DNA of 64,000 nt from Halococcus agarilyticus. Its GTDB lineage: Archaea; Halobacteriota; Halobacteria; Halobacteriales; Halococcaceae. Both the position numbers and the translations under genes were made by a program. Every line of letters starts with the position of its first letter. The first letter of the stretch is position 1. Shown one piece after another: positions 32,284 to 40,847 of the stretch. A model generated the notes under the pieces. That model had not been told where the DNA came from and did not search any database. It worked only from the letters and a program-made list of their open reading frames with translations. The DNA lies in contig NZ_BAFM01000002.1 in assembly GCF_000334895.1 (NCBI RefSeq), forward strand, positions 186,001 through 250,000. Direction: 5' to 3'.

Positions 32284-33288
32284 TCAGCGATCGAGTTCGG
32301 CGAGCAGGTGCGAGAGGTGGAGTCGATCGTTGGTCCCCTCCGCGAGATCCATGTCGATATCGCCCGCCAGCCGGTGGAGCGTGGCGGCGTCGGGACCCAC
32401 CGACCGCGACCGCGCGACGCGGAGGCATTCGGCGAGGACCTCGCCGCCGTCCATCCCCTCGTCGACGAGCAGATCGTCGAGGGTCGCTCTGGCGTCGGTG
32501 AACTCGCCCTCGGCGGCGTCCGTGATCATCGCCTCGATCCGATCGTCGTGGCCCACCGCACCCAGGGTGTCGTAGGCGGCGTCCATCGTGATCTCGCCCG
32601 CGTCCTCGGCGGTGGCCTGCGCGCTCGAGATCGCGGTCCGGAGGTCGCCGTCGGCGGAGGCCGCGACGAACTCCAGGCCGTCGTCGTCGTGGGGAACGTC
32701 CTCGCTCGCGACGATCCGTTCGAGGATCGTGACCACCTCCGCGGTGGTCGGCGCGCGCACCGGGATCGAGAAGCACCGCGACCTGATCGGCGGGATCAGC
32801 TTCGAGGGCTGGCGCGTCGTCACGACGAACTGCGTCGTTCGGTGATGGCGCTCCATCACCCGCCGGAGTGCCTGCTGGAAGTCCTCACGAATCCCTTCGG
32901 CGTTGTCGAGGAGCACAGTTTTGTACCCGCCCGACACCGGGGCGTAGCCCGCGGATTCGGCGAGGACGTGTTTGATCAGGTCGGCCTTCGAGGAGTTCCG
33001 CCGGCGCTTCGGCGTGATGAACGACGCGAACCGGGGGTCGTTGCTCACCTCCTTCTTGGTGCGACCGAAGACGTCGGCGACGTTGATCTCGACGAGGTCG
33101 TTGTCGGGATCGGCGTGAGTTGCCGCGGCGAGCGCGCGCACTGCGGCGGTCTTGCCCGCGCCCGCCGGTCCGTGGAGGATCAGGTTCAGCGGTTCGTCGA
33201 CCGCGCGCGTCAACGAGTCCCGGAGTTCGGACTGGGGGAGGTCGGCAAGCGCCGGTGCGTACGTGTCGATCCACAGCGGCCCGTCCAT
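32284..33288 (-). CDS. Replication factor C small-subunit-type AAA+ protein (RfcC-like) with atypical Walker B
   Basis: 334 residues. It opens DGPLWIDTYAPALADLPQSE, typical of clamp-loader small subunits. Walker A is LILHGPAGAGKTAAV. Walker B reads TVLLDNAEGIRED, with Asn where the catalytic Glu of the DEAD/DExx-type motif normally sits. The SRC motif with the arginine finger is intact (IPPIRSRCFSIPV), as are the C-terminal collar helices. Archaeal RFC loads the PCNA clamp; haloarchaea have a second small subunit of this kind. The Walker B change suggests it binds ATP but hydrolyses it poorly, with the arginine finger serving a neighbouring subunit. It does not have the C-terminal extension of the large subunit. 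Confidence 0.85.
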   Translation of the reverse strand: MDGPLWIDTYAPALADLPQSELRDSLTRAVDEPLNLILHGPAGAGKTAAVRALAAATHADPDNDLVEINVADVFGRTKKEVSNDPRFASFITPKRRRNSSKADLIKHVLAESAGYAPVSGGYKTVLLDNAEGIREDFQQALRRVMERHHRTTQFVVTTRQPSKLIPPIRSRCFSIPVRAPTTAEVVTILERIVASEDVPHDDDGLEFVAASADGDLRTAISSAQATAEDAGEITMDAAYDTLGAVGHDDRIEAMITDAAEGEFTDARATLDDLLVDEGMDGGEVLAECLRVARSRSVGPDAATLHRLAGDIDMDLAEGTNDRLHLSHLLAELDR

Positions 33289-33352
33289 CGAGGGTGGATC
33301 GGTGCGCCACGAAGATGAATCGGTCGGTCGCGGTCCGCCGTTCGTCCACGGA

Positions 33353-34651
33353 TCACTGACCGGTGACCGCGACGAGGACCACGAACACGGCGAACGTGAG
33401 CGCGAGTATCGGGAACAACGGGTTGTCGAGGATCCCCTCGCGACCGTCGCTCCCGGCACCGTACGCGGTGGTCTCGTGCTCCGATCCGCTCGCGGGATCG
33501 GCGGTCGGGGTGTCGGTTTCGGTGGGTGAATCGGTCGTGGTTGCGGGGGTCGCGGTCGGGGTGGCGGACGGCGTTCGCGTGGCGGTCGTGGTGTTCGTCG
33601 AAGTGGTGGTTGAGGAGGCCGTAGTCGTCGCGACGGTCGTGTCTTCGCTCCGGGTCGTCGCGTTCTCGACGGTCGTCGTGGCGTTCGTGCCAGGCGTCGC
33701 GTTCGCGCTCGCCGGCGTGGTCGTCGCGTTCGCCGTCGCTGTCCCGTCGTCCGGCGTTTCGACGGTGACGACCGCCGAGGCGTTCACCGGGCCGTCGTCG
33801 ACGTACGGGTCGTCCTCGCTCCCGTTCGAGGGCACGTACTGGAACCGCTCGTCGCCGTCTGTGTCCTCGTAGGCGACCGCGCCGAGACGTACCGTCCGGT
33901 TCAATTCTGTCGCGTTCACGCCGGGAACCCCCGCCCCGACCGCGATGGTGACGTTCTCGTAGGTGGCGGGTTCGAGATAGTCGGTGGCCGCGATCGCGCT
34001 GCCGGTCGCGTTCGAGGCGTCGTACGGGCCGCGGTGAACGCCGACGTAGCCACCGTCGGGCAGCGTGACCGACTCCACAGCGACGGTCGACCCGTTCGTG
34101 GTCCCGTTCGTGAAGGCGATCGCCGGGGTCGTCGGTCGCTCGTCGGGCGGCACCGTCACGCGGGCGCGGTCGGCGACCGGCGTCCCGTTCGCGGTGTAGG
34201 CTCCATCGGTGTCCGGCGCGACGAGGCCGTCGAACCGACCGTCGCCGTCGGTGTCGCGGTGGAGCGTGGCGACGAGGGTCGTGTTCGCACCGAGGCGACT
34301 CACGTTCGGGGCGGCCCCGGGAACGCCGCGCAGCGTCACCCGGCCCTCGTGGGTGCCGGGACCGAGCGGCAGGCTCACCCCGACGACCGAGCCGTTCGGC
34401 CCCGCCGCTTCGAGCACCACGAACCCGCCGTCGGGCAGGGTGGCCGACGAGACGAACACCGACCGTCCGTCCCGTGTCTGGTTCGCGACGGTGATCGAGG
34501 CGTTCGCGCTCGCGTTCGGCGTGTCGGCCTGGAACGCCGCGCCGCCCGGCGATCCCACGGGCGCACCCCCGACGGCAGCGGTCGTGATCGCGAGCGCCGT
34601 GGCTGCGAGCACGGCGAACAGGAGGGCGCTACGCCGTCGGATCGAGGTCAC
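33353..34651 (-). CDS. Surface protein with two DUF7282-like repeats, Thr-rich stalk and C-terminal anchor
   Basis: 432 residues from GTG 34651; GGAGG lies 8 bases upstream and supports that start. The N-terminus (SIRRRSALLFAVLAATALAI) is a Sec-type signal. Two homologous beta domains follow: ITVANQTRDGRSVFVSSATL near residue 52 and IAFTNGTTNGSTVAVESVTL near 190, each ending in a D-x-D-G-D calcium-like turn (HRDTDGDGRFDG; YEDTDGDERFQY). Residues 320-400 are Thr/Ser/Pro/Ala-rich with many Asn-Xaa-Thr sites. A hydrophobic helix (NPLFPILALTFAVFVVLVAV) ends the protein. An exported, membrane-anchored, probably glycosylated surface protein; function unknown. TTTTAACGG near 34731-34740 is a likely promoter element. 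The rest of the 34652-34873 gap holds nothing else. Confidence 0.8.
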   Translation of the reverse strand: MTSIRRRSALLFAVLAATALAITTAAVGGAPVGSPGGAAFQADTPNASANASITVANQTRDGRSVFVSSATLPDGGFVVLEAAGPNGSVVGVSLPLGPGTHEGRVTLRGVPGAAPNVSRLGANTTLVATLHRDTDGDGRFDGLVAPDTDGAYTANGTPVADRARVTVPPDERPTTPAIAFTNGTTNGSTVAVESVTLPDGGYVGVHRGPYDASNATGSAIAATDYLEPATYENVTIAVGAGVPGVNATELNRTVRLGAVAYEDTDGDERFQYVPSNGSEDDPYVDDGPVNASAVVTVETPDDGTATANATTTPASANATPGTNATTTVENATTRSEDTTVATTTASSTTTSTNTTTATRTPSATPTATPATTTDSPTETDTPTADPASGSEHETTAYGAGSDGREGILDNPLFPILALTFAVFVVLVAVTGQ

Positions 34652-34873
34652 GTGGACCCCTCCGGCGGGACGAGCGCCGTGCGGCGGACGGTCGCCCTCG
34701 CCAGCGTCATCACCACAGGGACGGGAAGAGCCGTTAAAAGCCCGACGATGTGTCCGATGGACGTCCGCCACACGCAAGACGACAGCCGTACCGAGCCCGG
34801 CGTTCGCAGCTGGAGTCCGAACGAAGGTGACGGGTTCGACGGTCGCGAGCAGGAGTTTGGTCGCCGAGGAGCC

Positions 34874-36298
34874 TCAGAACTCGCCCGCGAACTCGGCGTC
34901 GGTCAGCAACGGCGGGTAGTCGGTGCGGGCACCGAGGAACGCCTCGTCGGTGACGGTTCGCTTGTACGCCTCGTACGCGAGGGTCTCCTCGCCCGAAACC
35001 GTGACCTCGGACGTCCCGCGCTCGCCGCCGAACACCGCCCAATCGGCTTCGTCGGGTCCGCTTTTGTCGATGTTGAACCAACACGTCATCTTGATGTCGT
35101 TTTCTCGCACGTACTCGAAGGCGGCCTCGATCCACGCGGCCTTCCGTGCCGGCCGGTACTCCCCGCCGTTCGCGCTCTCGCCGTCGCCTTCGGTCCCACC
35201 GTTCGTCGTCTCGACGAACGACGACGACGCGAACTCGGTCAGCGCCACCGGCTTGTCGGTCAGCTCCCGGAGTCGGCCGAGCATCGGATCGAACAGTTCC
35301 TCGGGCGTGCGCCAGCTCGAATACGACTGCGTCGCGCCGAAGTTGAACCCGTCGATCGCCACCCAGTCGACGTACTCGTCGCCAGGATAGAACCGTTCGG
35401 TTCGGTTGTTGTCGGGGACCTGGTTGGCGTTGACCGCCCAGACCCACTGCATGTCGGTCTCGTCGAGGCTGGTTTGGCCGAACATGTCGTACAGCCGCCG
35501 CCACATCACGATGTAGTTCTCGGGGGTCCCGGCCGCTCGGCTCGCTCCCGCCAGGGTCTCGTTTGCGTTTTCCGGGCCACCCGGGACGGGCGTGACGGTC
35601 GCCTCGATCCGCGAGGCGTCCACCGGACTCCACGGGAACCAGTTGCCGTTCATCTCGTGAGCCGGCCGGATGTAGAACCGTCGACCGCGCGTCCGGTCGC
35701 CCCGGGGCCGCGCCCACGACTCCAGCAGCAACGCCCACTCCGCGAGCTGGTCGTCGTACTCGCCGGTGGCGATCTCGCGCTCGATCGTCTCCGAGGTCCG
35801 ATCGCGCTGTGGGCCGAACGGCTGCCACGAGATCATCGGGACGTGACCCGCCTCCCAGACGTTCGTCAGCGGGTTCTCGACGAACCAGCGTTTGTTCTCC
35901 GAAGGACCGAAGGCGTCGACGTACAGCAGGACGACGGCGGGCGACTGGTCGAGCCACTCGGTGTAGGGAGCCAGGTTCGAGACGAACTCCGGCCCACCGG
36001 GGTAGACGCCCGCGAGCGCCGCTCCCGAGCGCGTCGGCGGTGCTTCGGGCGTCGCGGTTGGCGTCTCGGCCGTTTCGTTCGTCCCGGTCGTTGCGGTCGA
36101 TTCCCCGGTTCCGCCGGAGCCGCCACCGCCGCCGGACGATCCGCTGGCACCGTTCGAGCCATCGGTGCCGCCCGATCCGTCCGCCCCGCTTGACCCGTCC
36201 CCGCCGCCACCGAGCAACGAATCGAGCGGCGACGCACAGCCGCTCGCGCCGACGACACCGGTGAGACCTGCCACCCGCAGAAACGTCCGACGGTTCAT
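34874..36298 (-). CDS. Tat lipoprotein with a GH26-like glycoside hydrolase domain
   Basis: 474 residues. A Tat signal with lipobox (NRRTFLRVAGLTGVVGASGC) is followed by a Gly/Ser spacer (25-70) and a Thr/Pro/Glu linker. From about residue 95 the sequence resembles the GH26 TIM barrel: the putative acid/base region RFYIRPAHEMNGNWFPW and the nucleophile region KPVALTEFASSS, with VPMISWQPFGP and VDWVAIDGFNF at expected strands. GH26 enzymes cleave beta-mannans or related beta-glycans; the substrate here is unknown. TCTTTAAC at about 36330-36338 is a likely TATA box. The two glycosyltransferase genes beside it suggest a shared role in a polysaccharide, by inference. Confidence 0.82.
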   Translation of the reverse strand: MNRRTFLRVAGLTGVVGASGCASPLDSLLGGGGDGSSGADGSGGTDGSNGASGSSGGGGGSGGTGESTATTGTNETAETPTATPEAPPTRSGAALAGVYPGGPEFVSNLAPYTEWLDQSPAVVLLYVDAFGPSENKRWFVENPLTNVWEAGHVPMISWQPFGPQRDRTSETIEREIATGEYDDQLAEWALLLESWARPRGDRTRGRRFYIRPAHEMNGNWFPWSPVDASRIEATVTPVPGGPENANETLAGASRAAGTPENYIVMWRRLYDMFGQTSLDETDMQWVWAVNANQVPDNNRTERFYPGDEYVDWVAIDGFNFGATQSYSSWRTPEELFDPMLGRLRELTDKPVALTEFASSSFVETTNGGTEGDGESANGGEYRPARKAAWIEAAFEYVRENDIKMTCWFNIDKSGPDEADWAVFGGERGTSEVTVSGEETLAYEAYKRTVTDEAFLGARTDYPPLLTDAEFAGEF

Positions 36299-36453
36299 CT
36301 ACTGGTTCGGCAGTAGCCGTGACCCCCGTTAAAGATTGTGGTGCGTCGGCCCGGGAGAAACGACCGACGCGGCGATGGCCGTTCCGTCCGTTTCACTACC
36401 TACACGCTCGTCCCGTTCGCCTCGGGGACGATCGCTCCAGGGAGCCCTCGTCC

Positions 36454-37617
36454 TCAATCGCCCTCGACCTCGCGGTCGGTGGTCTCGACCAGTTCGGGCT
36501 CGACCTTCTGGGTCACGGCGAAGTCCGTCGGCGGGACGACGAGGCCGGCGAACGCGCCGAGCGAGTGGAGGATGCTCACGATCGGCGTCAGGACGAGCAG
36601 TGCCGCGCCGACCGAGGGCGACTCGCCGTAGTAGCGAACCCCGAGGATCGACCAGACGATCACGAACGCGAACACCGCGACCGATAGCACCTGGAAGGCG
36701 AGTTCGAACGCGATCGTCCCCGGGACGAACAGCGGGACGAACGTGAGCAACGGGACCGCAGGCGAGAACGCCCACGCGAGATTTCGCACGGTCGTGAGGG
36801 TACGATACAGCCGGGAGAGCAGGCCGCGTTCGGCCTGCGAGCCCGCTATCCATCGGCTCCGCTGACCGATCATCGCCCGGATCGTCGGCGGGGCCTGGGT
36901 GTCGAACGTGGCGCGCGCGAGCGCGAAATCCAGCTCGACCCCCTCGTCGGCCGCCACGCTCCAGACGAACGTGGTGTCCTCGATCATCGTCTTTCGATCC
37001 CACCCGATCCATCCCTCGAGCTCCGCGCGGATCGCGATCCCGCCACCCCACGCGTACAGCGGCACGGAAAGCGAGGGAAACGCGCGCTGTTCGACCTGAA
37101 ATCCGAGTCGAAAGACCTCCGCGAGGTAGGTGAGCCACGACCCGCTCCGGCGCGGCCGCTCGCGGAACTGAACCACGTCGGCGTCCGGGACCCCATCGAA
37201 ACCCGTCACGAGGCTGTCCTCGTCGAGAAAGAGAACGTACTCCTTCTCGCAGGCGACGTGTCGACGGGCCCATTCGAGCGCCCGGCCCTTCCGGATCGCC
37301 GCGCACTCGAACGACTCGGGCACGACGTGGACGGTCGCGCCGTCGATGTCCATCGGCTGCTCGGCGATCACGTGGCGATCGGTGATCGCCGCGGGGAGCG
37401 CGTTCACGCTCTCCTGGACGATCTGTTCGGAGTCGACCGTCAGAAAGCGCGCTTGAACGTCGCCGGGGCCGTACTCGGGCTCGGGATACTCGTAACCCCG
37501 GGCGACGAACGCCACGAGGTACGTCCAGTACGCGATGGAACAGGCAGACAGGAGCACGATGATCCAGAGGATCACCGAGAGGGTCGCGGGAACCGCCGCG
37601 AGAACCTGTCCGACCAT
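36454..37617 (-). CDS. Membrane glycosyltransferase, family GT2
   Basis: 387 residues. One N-terminal membrane helix (TLSVILWIIVLLSACSIAYW), a cytoplasmic GT-A domain, and three or four C-terminal helices (AVPLLTFVPLFVPGTIAFEL, FQVLSVAVFAFVIVWSILG, PSVGAALLVLTPIVSILHSL). Catalytic motifs: LFLDEDSLV (D-x-D), TMIEDTTFVW (E-D base) and QRSRWIAGSQ (Q-x-x-R-W), the signature of processive synthases such as cellulose, hyaluronan or beta-mannosyl synthases. The ATG at 37615-37617 is chosen because CACTTAATG at 37644-37652 is a TATA-like box 27 bases upstream. The product is an unknown polysaccharide or glycolipid. It is divergent from the next glycosyltransferase. Confidence 0.85.
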   Translation of the reverse strand: MVGQVLAAVPATLSVILWIIVLLSACSIAYWTYLVAFVARGYEYPEPEYGPGDVQARFLTVDSEQIVQESVNALPAAITDRHVIAEQPMDIDGATVHVVPESFECAAIRKGRALEWARRHVACEKEYVLFLDEDSLVTGFDGVPDADVVQFRERPRRSGSWLTYLAEVFRLGFQVEQRAFPSLSVPLYAWGGGIAIRAELEGWIGWDRKTMIEDTTFVWSVAADEGVELDFALARATFDTQAPPTIRAMIGQRSRWIAGSQAERGLLSRLYRTLTTVRNLAWAFSPAVPLLTFVPLFVPGTIAFELAFQVLSVAVFAFVIVWSILGVRYYGESPSVGAALLVLTPIVSILHSLGAFAGLVVPPTDFAVTQKVEPELVETTDREVEGD

Positions 37618-37789
37618 TGCCAATATGAACGACAGCGGACACATTAAGTGTTGCTGACTGGGCCGTCGGCGGGACGACGTCCCGCACCGACACCGTACGC
37701 TCGTGTCGCTCTCCCGTCGTCGAATCGGATGGAGGGGAGCGCGGTCGTCGCCCGGAAGGGCTTTCCGCTGGCTGGTGAAAGCGAGGGCG

Positions 37790-38506
37790 ATGGTCGAGGT
37801 GAGCGTCATCGTGCCGACGACCCTCCCGCCGGGGGCGACGATCGAGCCGGTCGAACGACTCGCACGCGGAACGTTCGACGATTACGAGGTGGTCGTCCGG
37901 CGCGACGAGGGGGCGGCCCACGCGCGCAACGTCGGGATCGAGCGAGCGAGCGGCGGGAAGCTGGTCTTCCTCGACGACGACTCGGTTCCCTGTGCGGGGT
38001 TTCTCAGAACCGCGAGCGTCGCGCTCGACGCCTACCCCGCGGTCGCAGGACGAGTGGTCCAGCCCGCCGACGCGCCGTACCGCGACCTCGAACTCCCGTG
38101 GTACGATCAGGGCGAGGCGTCGAAACCCACCGACGTGCTGCCCGGCTGCAACATGGCGATCCGGCGGGAGGTCCTCGAAACCGTCGGCGGGTTCGACGAG
38201 GAGACGTTCGGCTGGGGTCACGAGGAATCGGAGCTCGCCGAACGGATCGCCCGAGACTACGCGATCCAGTACGTCCCCGAGCTCGTCGTCGAGCACACCT
38301 ACGTCGAGTCCTTCCGAGATTTCCTCGAGAAGTCGTACCTCCTCGGCCGGGCGGACGTGCGGTGGTGGCGGCTCGACGGCAAGTCCGATCGGTGGCTGCT
38401 GCGACAGACCCTCAACACCCCGCTTCGGAACGGGTCGCGGCTCGGAACCGCACGACGGATCGCCCAGCGCGTCGGCTGGGTCGCCGAAGCGATCGCCGGT
38501 CGGTAG
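37790..38506 (+). CDS. Soluble glycosyltransferase, family GT2
   Basis: 238 residues. VEVSVIVPTT at the start, HARNVGIERASGGKLVFLDD and DDDSVPCAGF give the nucleotide-sugar fold and D-x-D, and GCNMAIRREVLETVGGFDEE with GWGHEESELAERI is the acceptor-side block common to rhamnosyl/galactosyl-type GT2 enzymes. No membrane segment. The protein is somewhat short for the family but has all motifs. A purine-rich GCGAGGGCG precedes the ATG. It stands divergent from the membrane GT2. Confidence 0.85.
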   Translation: MVEVSVIVPTTLPPGATIEPVERLARGTFDDYEVVVRRDEGAAHARNVGIERASGGKLVFLDDDSVPCAGFLRTASVALDAYPAVAGRVVQPADAPYRDLELPWYDQGEASKPTDVLPGCNMAIRREVLETVGGFDEETFGWGHEESELAERIARDYAIQYVPELVVEHTYVESFRDFLEKSYLLGRADVRWWRLDGKSDRWLLRQTLNTPLRNGSRLGTARRIAQRVGWVAEAIAGR

Positions 38507-39070
38507 CCCAGGGCCCCGCCGAGCTTCGACTGGAGAACCATCGCTCTCCCTGCCGTTGTCTCATCCGAGTCGTCGGACAACGATAGATAGTACCGAAAAC
38601 GCGCAGTAGCAACCAGAGCCACTATTGTAGTTACCAACCCACGAGCAAAAGGCACGGAACCAGAGGCAATCGGAGGAAATCCGTCGTCACCAACGTCGTG
38701 TCACCGCACGGAACTCCCGCCATCGGGGTGTGGTTTTCGATACCCCCTGCACTGGCAGCCCCAATCGTTATAATCGCTACCTCCAAACGAAACGACGGGC
38801 ACTGGGAAGGGGATAGCATCGCTATTCGCCACGAACCGTGTCCTGCGTTGCATCACTGGGGTTCCCCCCGACCCCACTCTCGGCCACTCGCGAGCGCTCC
38901 GCTTCTACCGACTCGGGCTCCGATCCGCTCCGTATTCGTTCGCCGAACGGCGTGTTTCGCCGTGCGTTCGGACGCCGGCGGCGTGGCTGGTTCGCCGCTG
39001 TCGCTGTCGTTCGGACCGTGATCCGACCGCACAACGACGGCTTCAAGCGGTGGCGGACGGGAGGTGCGGT
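38507..39070. other. 564-base interval without a convincing gene
   Basis: The reading frames here are short and do not look like proteins. 38580-38820 is lower in GC than its surroundings. CGTTGT (38554-38559) pairs with ACAACG (38577-38582) around an inner CCGA/TCGG stem, making an imperfect hairpin 50-75 bases past the glycosyltransferase stop, which may terminate that transcript. TTATAATC at 38768-38775 looks like a TATA box, but no clear gene follows until RNase Z at 39071. I found no tRNA, SRP or RNase P signature. Confidence 0.5.
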
Positions 39071-39988
39071 ATGCAGGTGACGTTCCTCGGGACGGGCGGT
39101 GCGGTCCCGACGACCCGGCGCAACACCAGCGGCCTCCTGCTCCGTCGCGACGGCGAGCGCTTCCTCTTCGACTGCGGCGAGGGCACCCAGCGCCAGATGA
39201 TGCGCTTTTCCACCGGGTTCACCGTCTCGCACGTCTTCCTCACCCATCTCCACGGCGATCACGTGCTCGGCCTCCCGGGCCTGTGTCAGACCCTCGATTT
39301 CAACGACCGCGAGGACCCGCTCGCGATCCACACCCCACAGGGCACCCGCCGCACGGTCGAGAACCTCGTCGGCGTCACCGGCGCGCGCCCGGGCTACCCA
39401 GTGCGGGTAAGCGACGCCCAGCCGGGCGAAGTCGTGCTTCAGGGAGACGAGTACGAAGTCCGCGCGTTCGCGACCGACCACCGGACCCAGTCGGTTGGCT
39501 ACGTCCTGGTCGAGGACGACCGAAAAGGCCGATTCGATCGTGAGCACGCCGAGGAGCTCGGCGTGCCCGAGGGACCGAAGTTCTCCCGACTTCACAGGGG
39601 CGAGACCGTCGAGCTGGACGATGGCACCGTGGTCGAACCCGAGCAGGTGGTGGGGCCGCCGCGGCCGGGCCGCAGAGTCGTCTACACCGGCGATACCCGT
39701 CCTACTGGGGCGACCGTCGAGGCCGCGACCGACGCCGACCTCCTCGTGCACGAGGCCACCTTCGCCGACGATCGGGCCGAGCGTGCGGGCCAGACCGGCC
39801 ACTCGACCGCGCGCCAGGCGGCCGAACTCGCCAACCGGGCGGGCGCGGAACGGCTCGCGCTCACCCACATCTCCTCACGGTACGCCGGCGACGCTTCCGA
39901 ACTCGATCGCGAGGCACGCGAGGTCGCCGACTGCGAGGCGTTCGTCGCCGAGGACGGCGAGGCGATCGACGTTCCCTATCCCGAGTGA
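39071..39988 (+). CDS. rnz: Ribonuclease Z
   Basis: 305 residues, the short-form tRNase Z. It begins QVTFLGTGGAVPTTRRNTSG, the family start, and has LFDCGEGTQRQMMRFSTG and the metal motif FLTHLHGDHVLGLPGLCQ (HxHxDH), then YTGDTRPTGATVEAATDADL, VHEATFADDRAERA and the last His in ALTHISSRYAG. It removes 3' trailers from tRNA precursors so that CCA can be added; this matters here because the tRNA-Gly in this window has no encoded CCA. Confidence 0.96.
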   Translation: MQVTFLGTGGAVPTTRRNTSGLLLRRDGERFLFDCGEGTQRQMMRFSTGFTVSHVFLTHLHGDHVLGLPGLCQTLDFNDREDPLAIHTPQGTRRTVENLVGVTGARPGYPVRVSDAQPGEVVLQGDEYEVRAFATDHRTQSVGYVLVEDDRKGRFDREHAEELGVPEGPKFSRLHRGETVELDDGTVVEPEQVVGPPRPGRRVVYTGDTRPTGATVEAATDADLLVHEATFADDRAERAGQTGHSTARQAAELANRAGAERLALTHISSRYAGDASELDREAREVADCEAFVAEDGEAIDVPYPE

Positions 39989-40036
39989 GGCGTGTCGTGC
40001 CGCCCCGTTTTTCAGCCCGACCGACGAAACCGATCC

Positions 40037-40450
40037 ATGACCCGTTTCGACGCCATCGCTGCGGACGATCGTCAGGCGCTCTTCGCCGACGCGATCCGTG
40101 CCCACGACGAGCGCGACAGCGCGTTCCTGACGATCGAGGCTGCGGCTGGGGACGCGAACGCGAGCGACGACGCCGCGGCGGCCGACGAGTCGACGCCGTG
40201 GATCCAGTTCGCCGACGGGACACTCAACCTCGACTGCACCGACGACGAGCTCGACCGGCTGAAATCGCTTCTCGACGAGTTCCCGGCGTTCACCGTCGAC
40301 GATCTCGCGACACCGGAGGACGTCGACGGCACCAACGTCCGGGTGACGGCGCGGACGGACGAGGAGCGCGTCGCCGAGTTCGTGGATCGGGTGTTTCGCC
40401 GGGTTTACGACCGCCCGGAAGCGTATCGAGCGTGGGTTGCAGCCATCTGA
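40037..40450 (+). CDS. Haloarchaeal conserved protein, unknown function
   Basis: 137 residues, soluble. It has FDAIAADDRQALFADAIRAH at the start, a variable Ala/Asp linker (residues 35-52), a two-strand block PWIQFADGTLNLDCTDDELD, LKSLLDEFPAFTVDDLATPE, and a C-terminal helix VAEFVDRVFRRVYDRPEAYR. I recognise it as a type of small protein common in haloarchaea but cannot assign a role. It follows rnz by 48 bases on the same strand, so it may be co-transcribed. Confidence 0.7.
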   Translation: MTRFDAIAADDRQALFADAIRAHDERDSAFLTIEAAAGDANASDDAAAADESTPWIQFADGTLNLDCTDDELDRLKSLLDEFPAFTVDDLATPEDVDGTNVRVTARTDEERVAEFVDRVFRRVYDRPEAYRAWVAAI

Positions 40451-40516
40451 TCGGTGCGACGGAGGTCCTCTCGAACGCTGGTCGTGGATACGGCCCGCTC
40501 GGCTCGTTCGGCGAAC

Positions 40517-40777
40517 TCAGAACGGGAGTCGTTCCCTCGCCTCGTCCGCCATCATATCGAGTTTGTTCTGGAACTCCTCGACCGAGCGTTCGACGTGCTG
40601 GACGCGATCCCGCGGGATCCGGCGCACGATGTCGTTGCCGTCGTCGTCCTGGCCGACTTTCACGAGCCAGTGATCGTCGAAGTACGCGATGTACTCGTTG
40701 TCGACGGTGATCTCGACCTGTCCCGCGTCGAGCTTGTCGTAGACGATCGTGGCGCGACCGAGTTCGGGATCGACCAT
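40517..40777 (-). CDS. Haloarchaeal conserved small protein, unknown function
   Basis: 86 residues. A beta-rich first part (RATIVYDKLDAGQVEITVDN, then YIAYFDDHWLVKVGQDDDGN) followed by a charged helix (RDRVQHVERSVEEFQNKLDM). No signal or membrane segment. The overall pattern (compact beta sheet plus helix) and full-length reading frame support a real gene. It is convergent with the gene at 40037. Confidence 0.75.
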   Translation of the reverse strand: MVDPELGRATIVYDKLDAGQVEITVDNEYIAYFDDHWLVKVGQDDDGNDIVRRIPRDRVQHVERSVEEFQNKLDMMADEARERLPF

Positions 40778-40847
40778 ACACTCCCCACCGCCGGGGGCAA
40801 AATAAGGCCGTGGGCTGGACCCCGGCCGTTCGCGGTTGCCGGTTGCC

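Noticed and set aside
34034-36193. 719-residue open frame on the plus strand
   Set aside because: Antisense to the surface protein and the GH26-like lipoprotein, both of which have signal peptides and domain motifs.
38675-38700. GGAGGAAATCCG as part of an RNase P RNA
   Set aside because: Only a short match to one conserved element; the remaining conserved elements and helices are absent.
38698-39021. 107-residue plus-strand frame in the gap before RNase Z
   Set aside because: It starts with a mildly hydrophobic stretch but continues as Pro/Arg/Ser-rich sequence with no motif, no ribosome binding site and a poorly placed TATA element.
40517-40777. Dismissing the 86-residue gene as a shadow frame
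   Set aside because: Rejected that dismissal: its beta-plus-helix pattern and balanced haloarchaeal composition look like a real small protein, unlike the Arg/Ser-rich frames around it.
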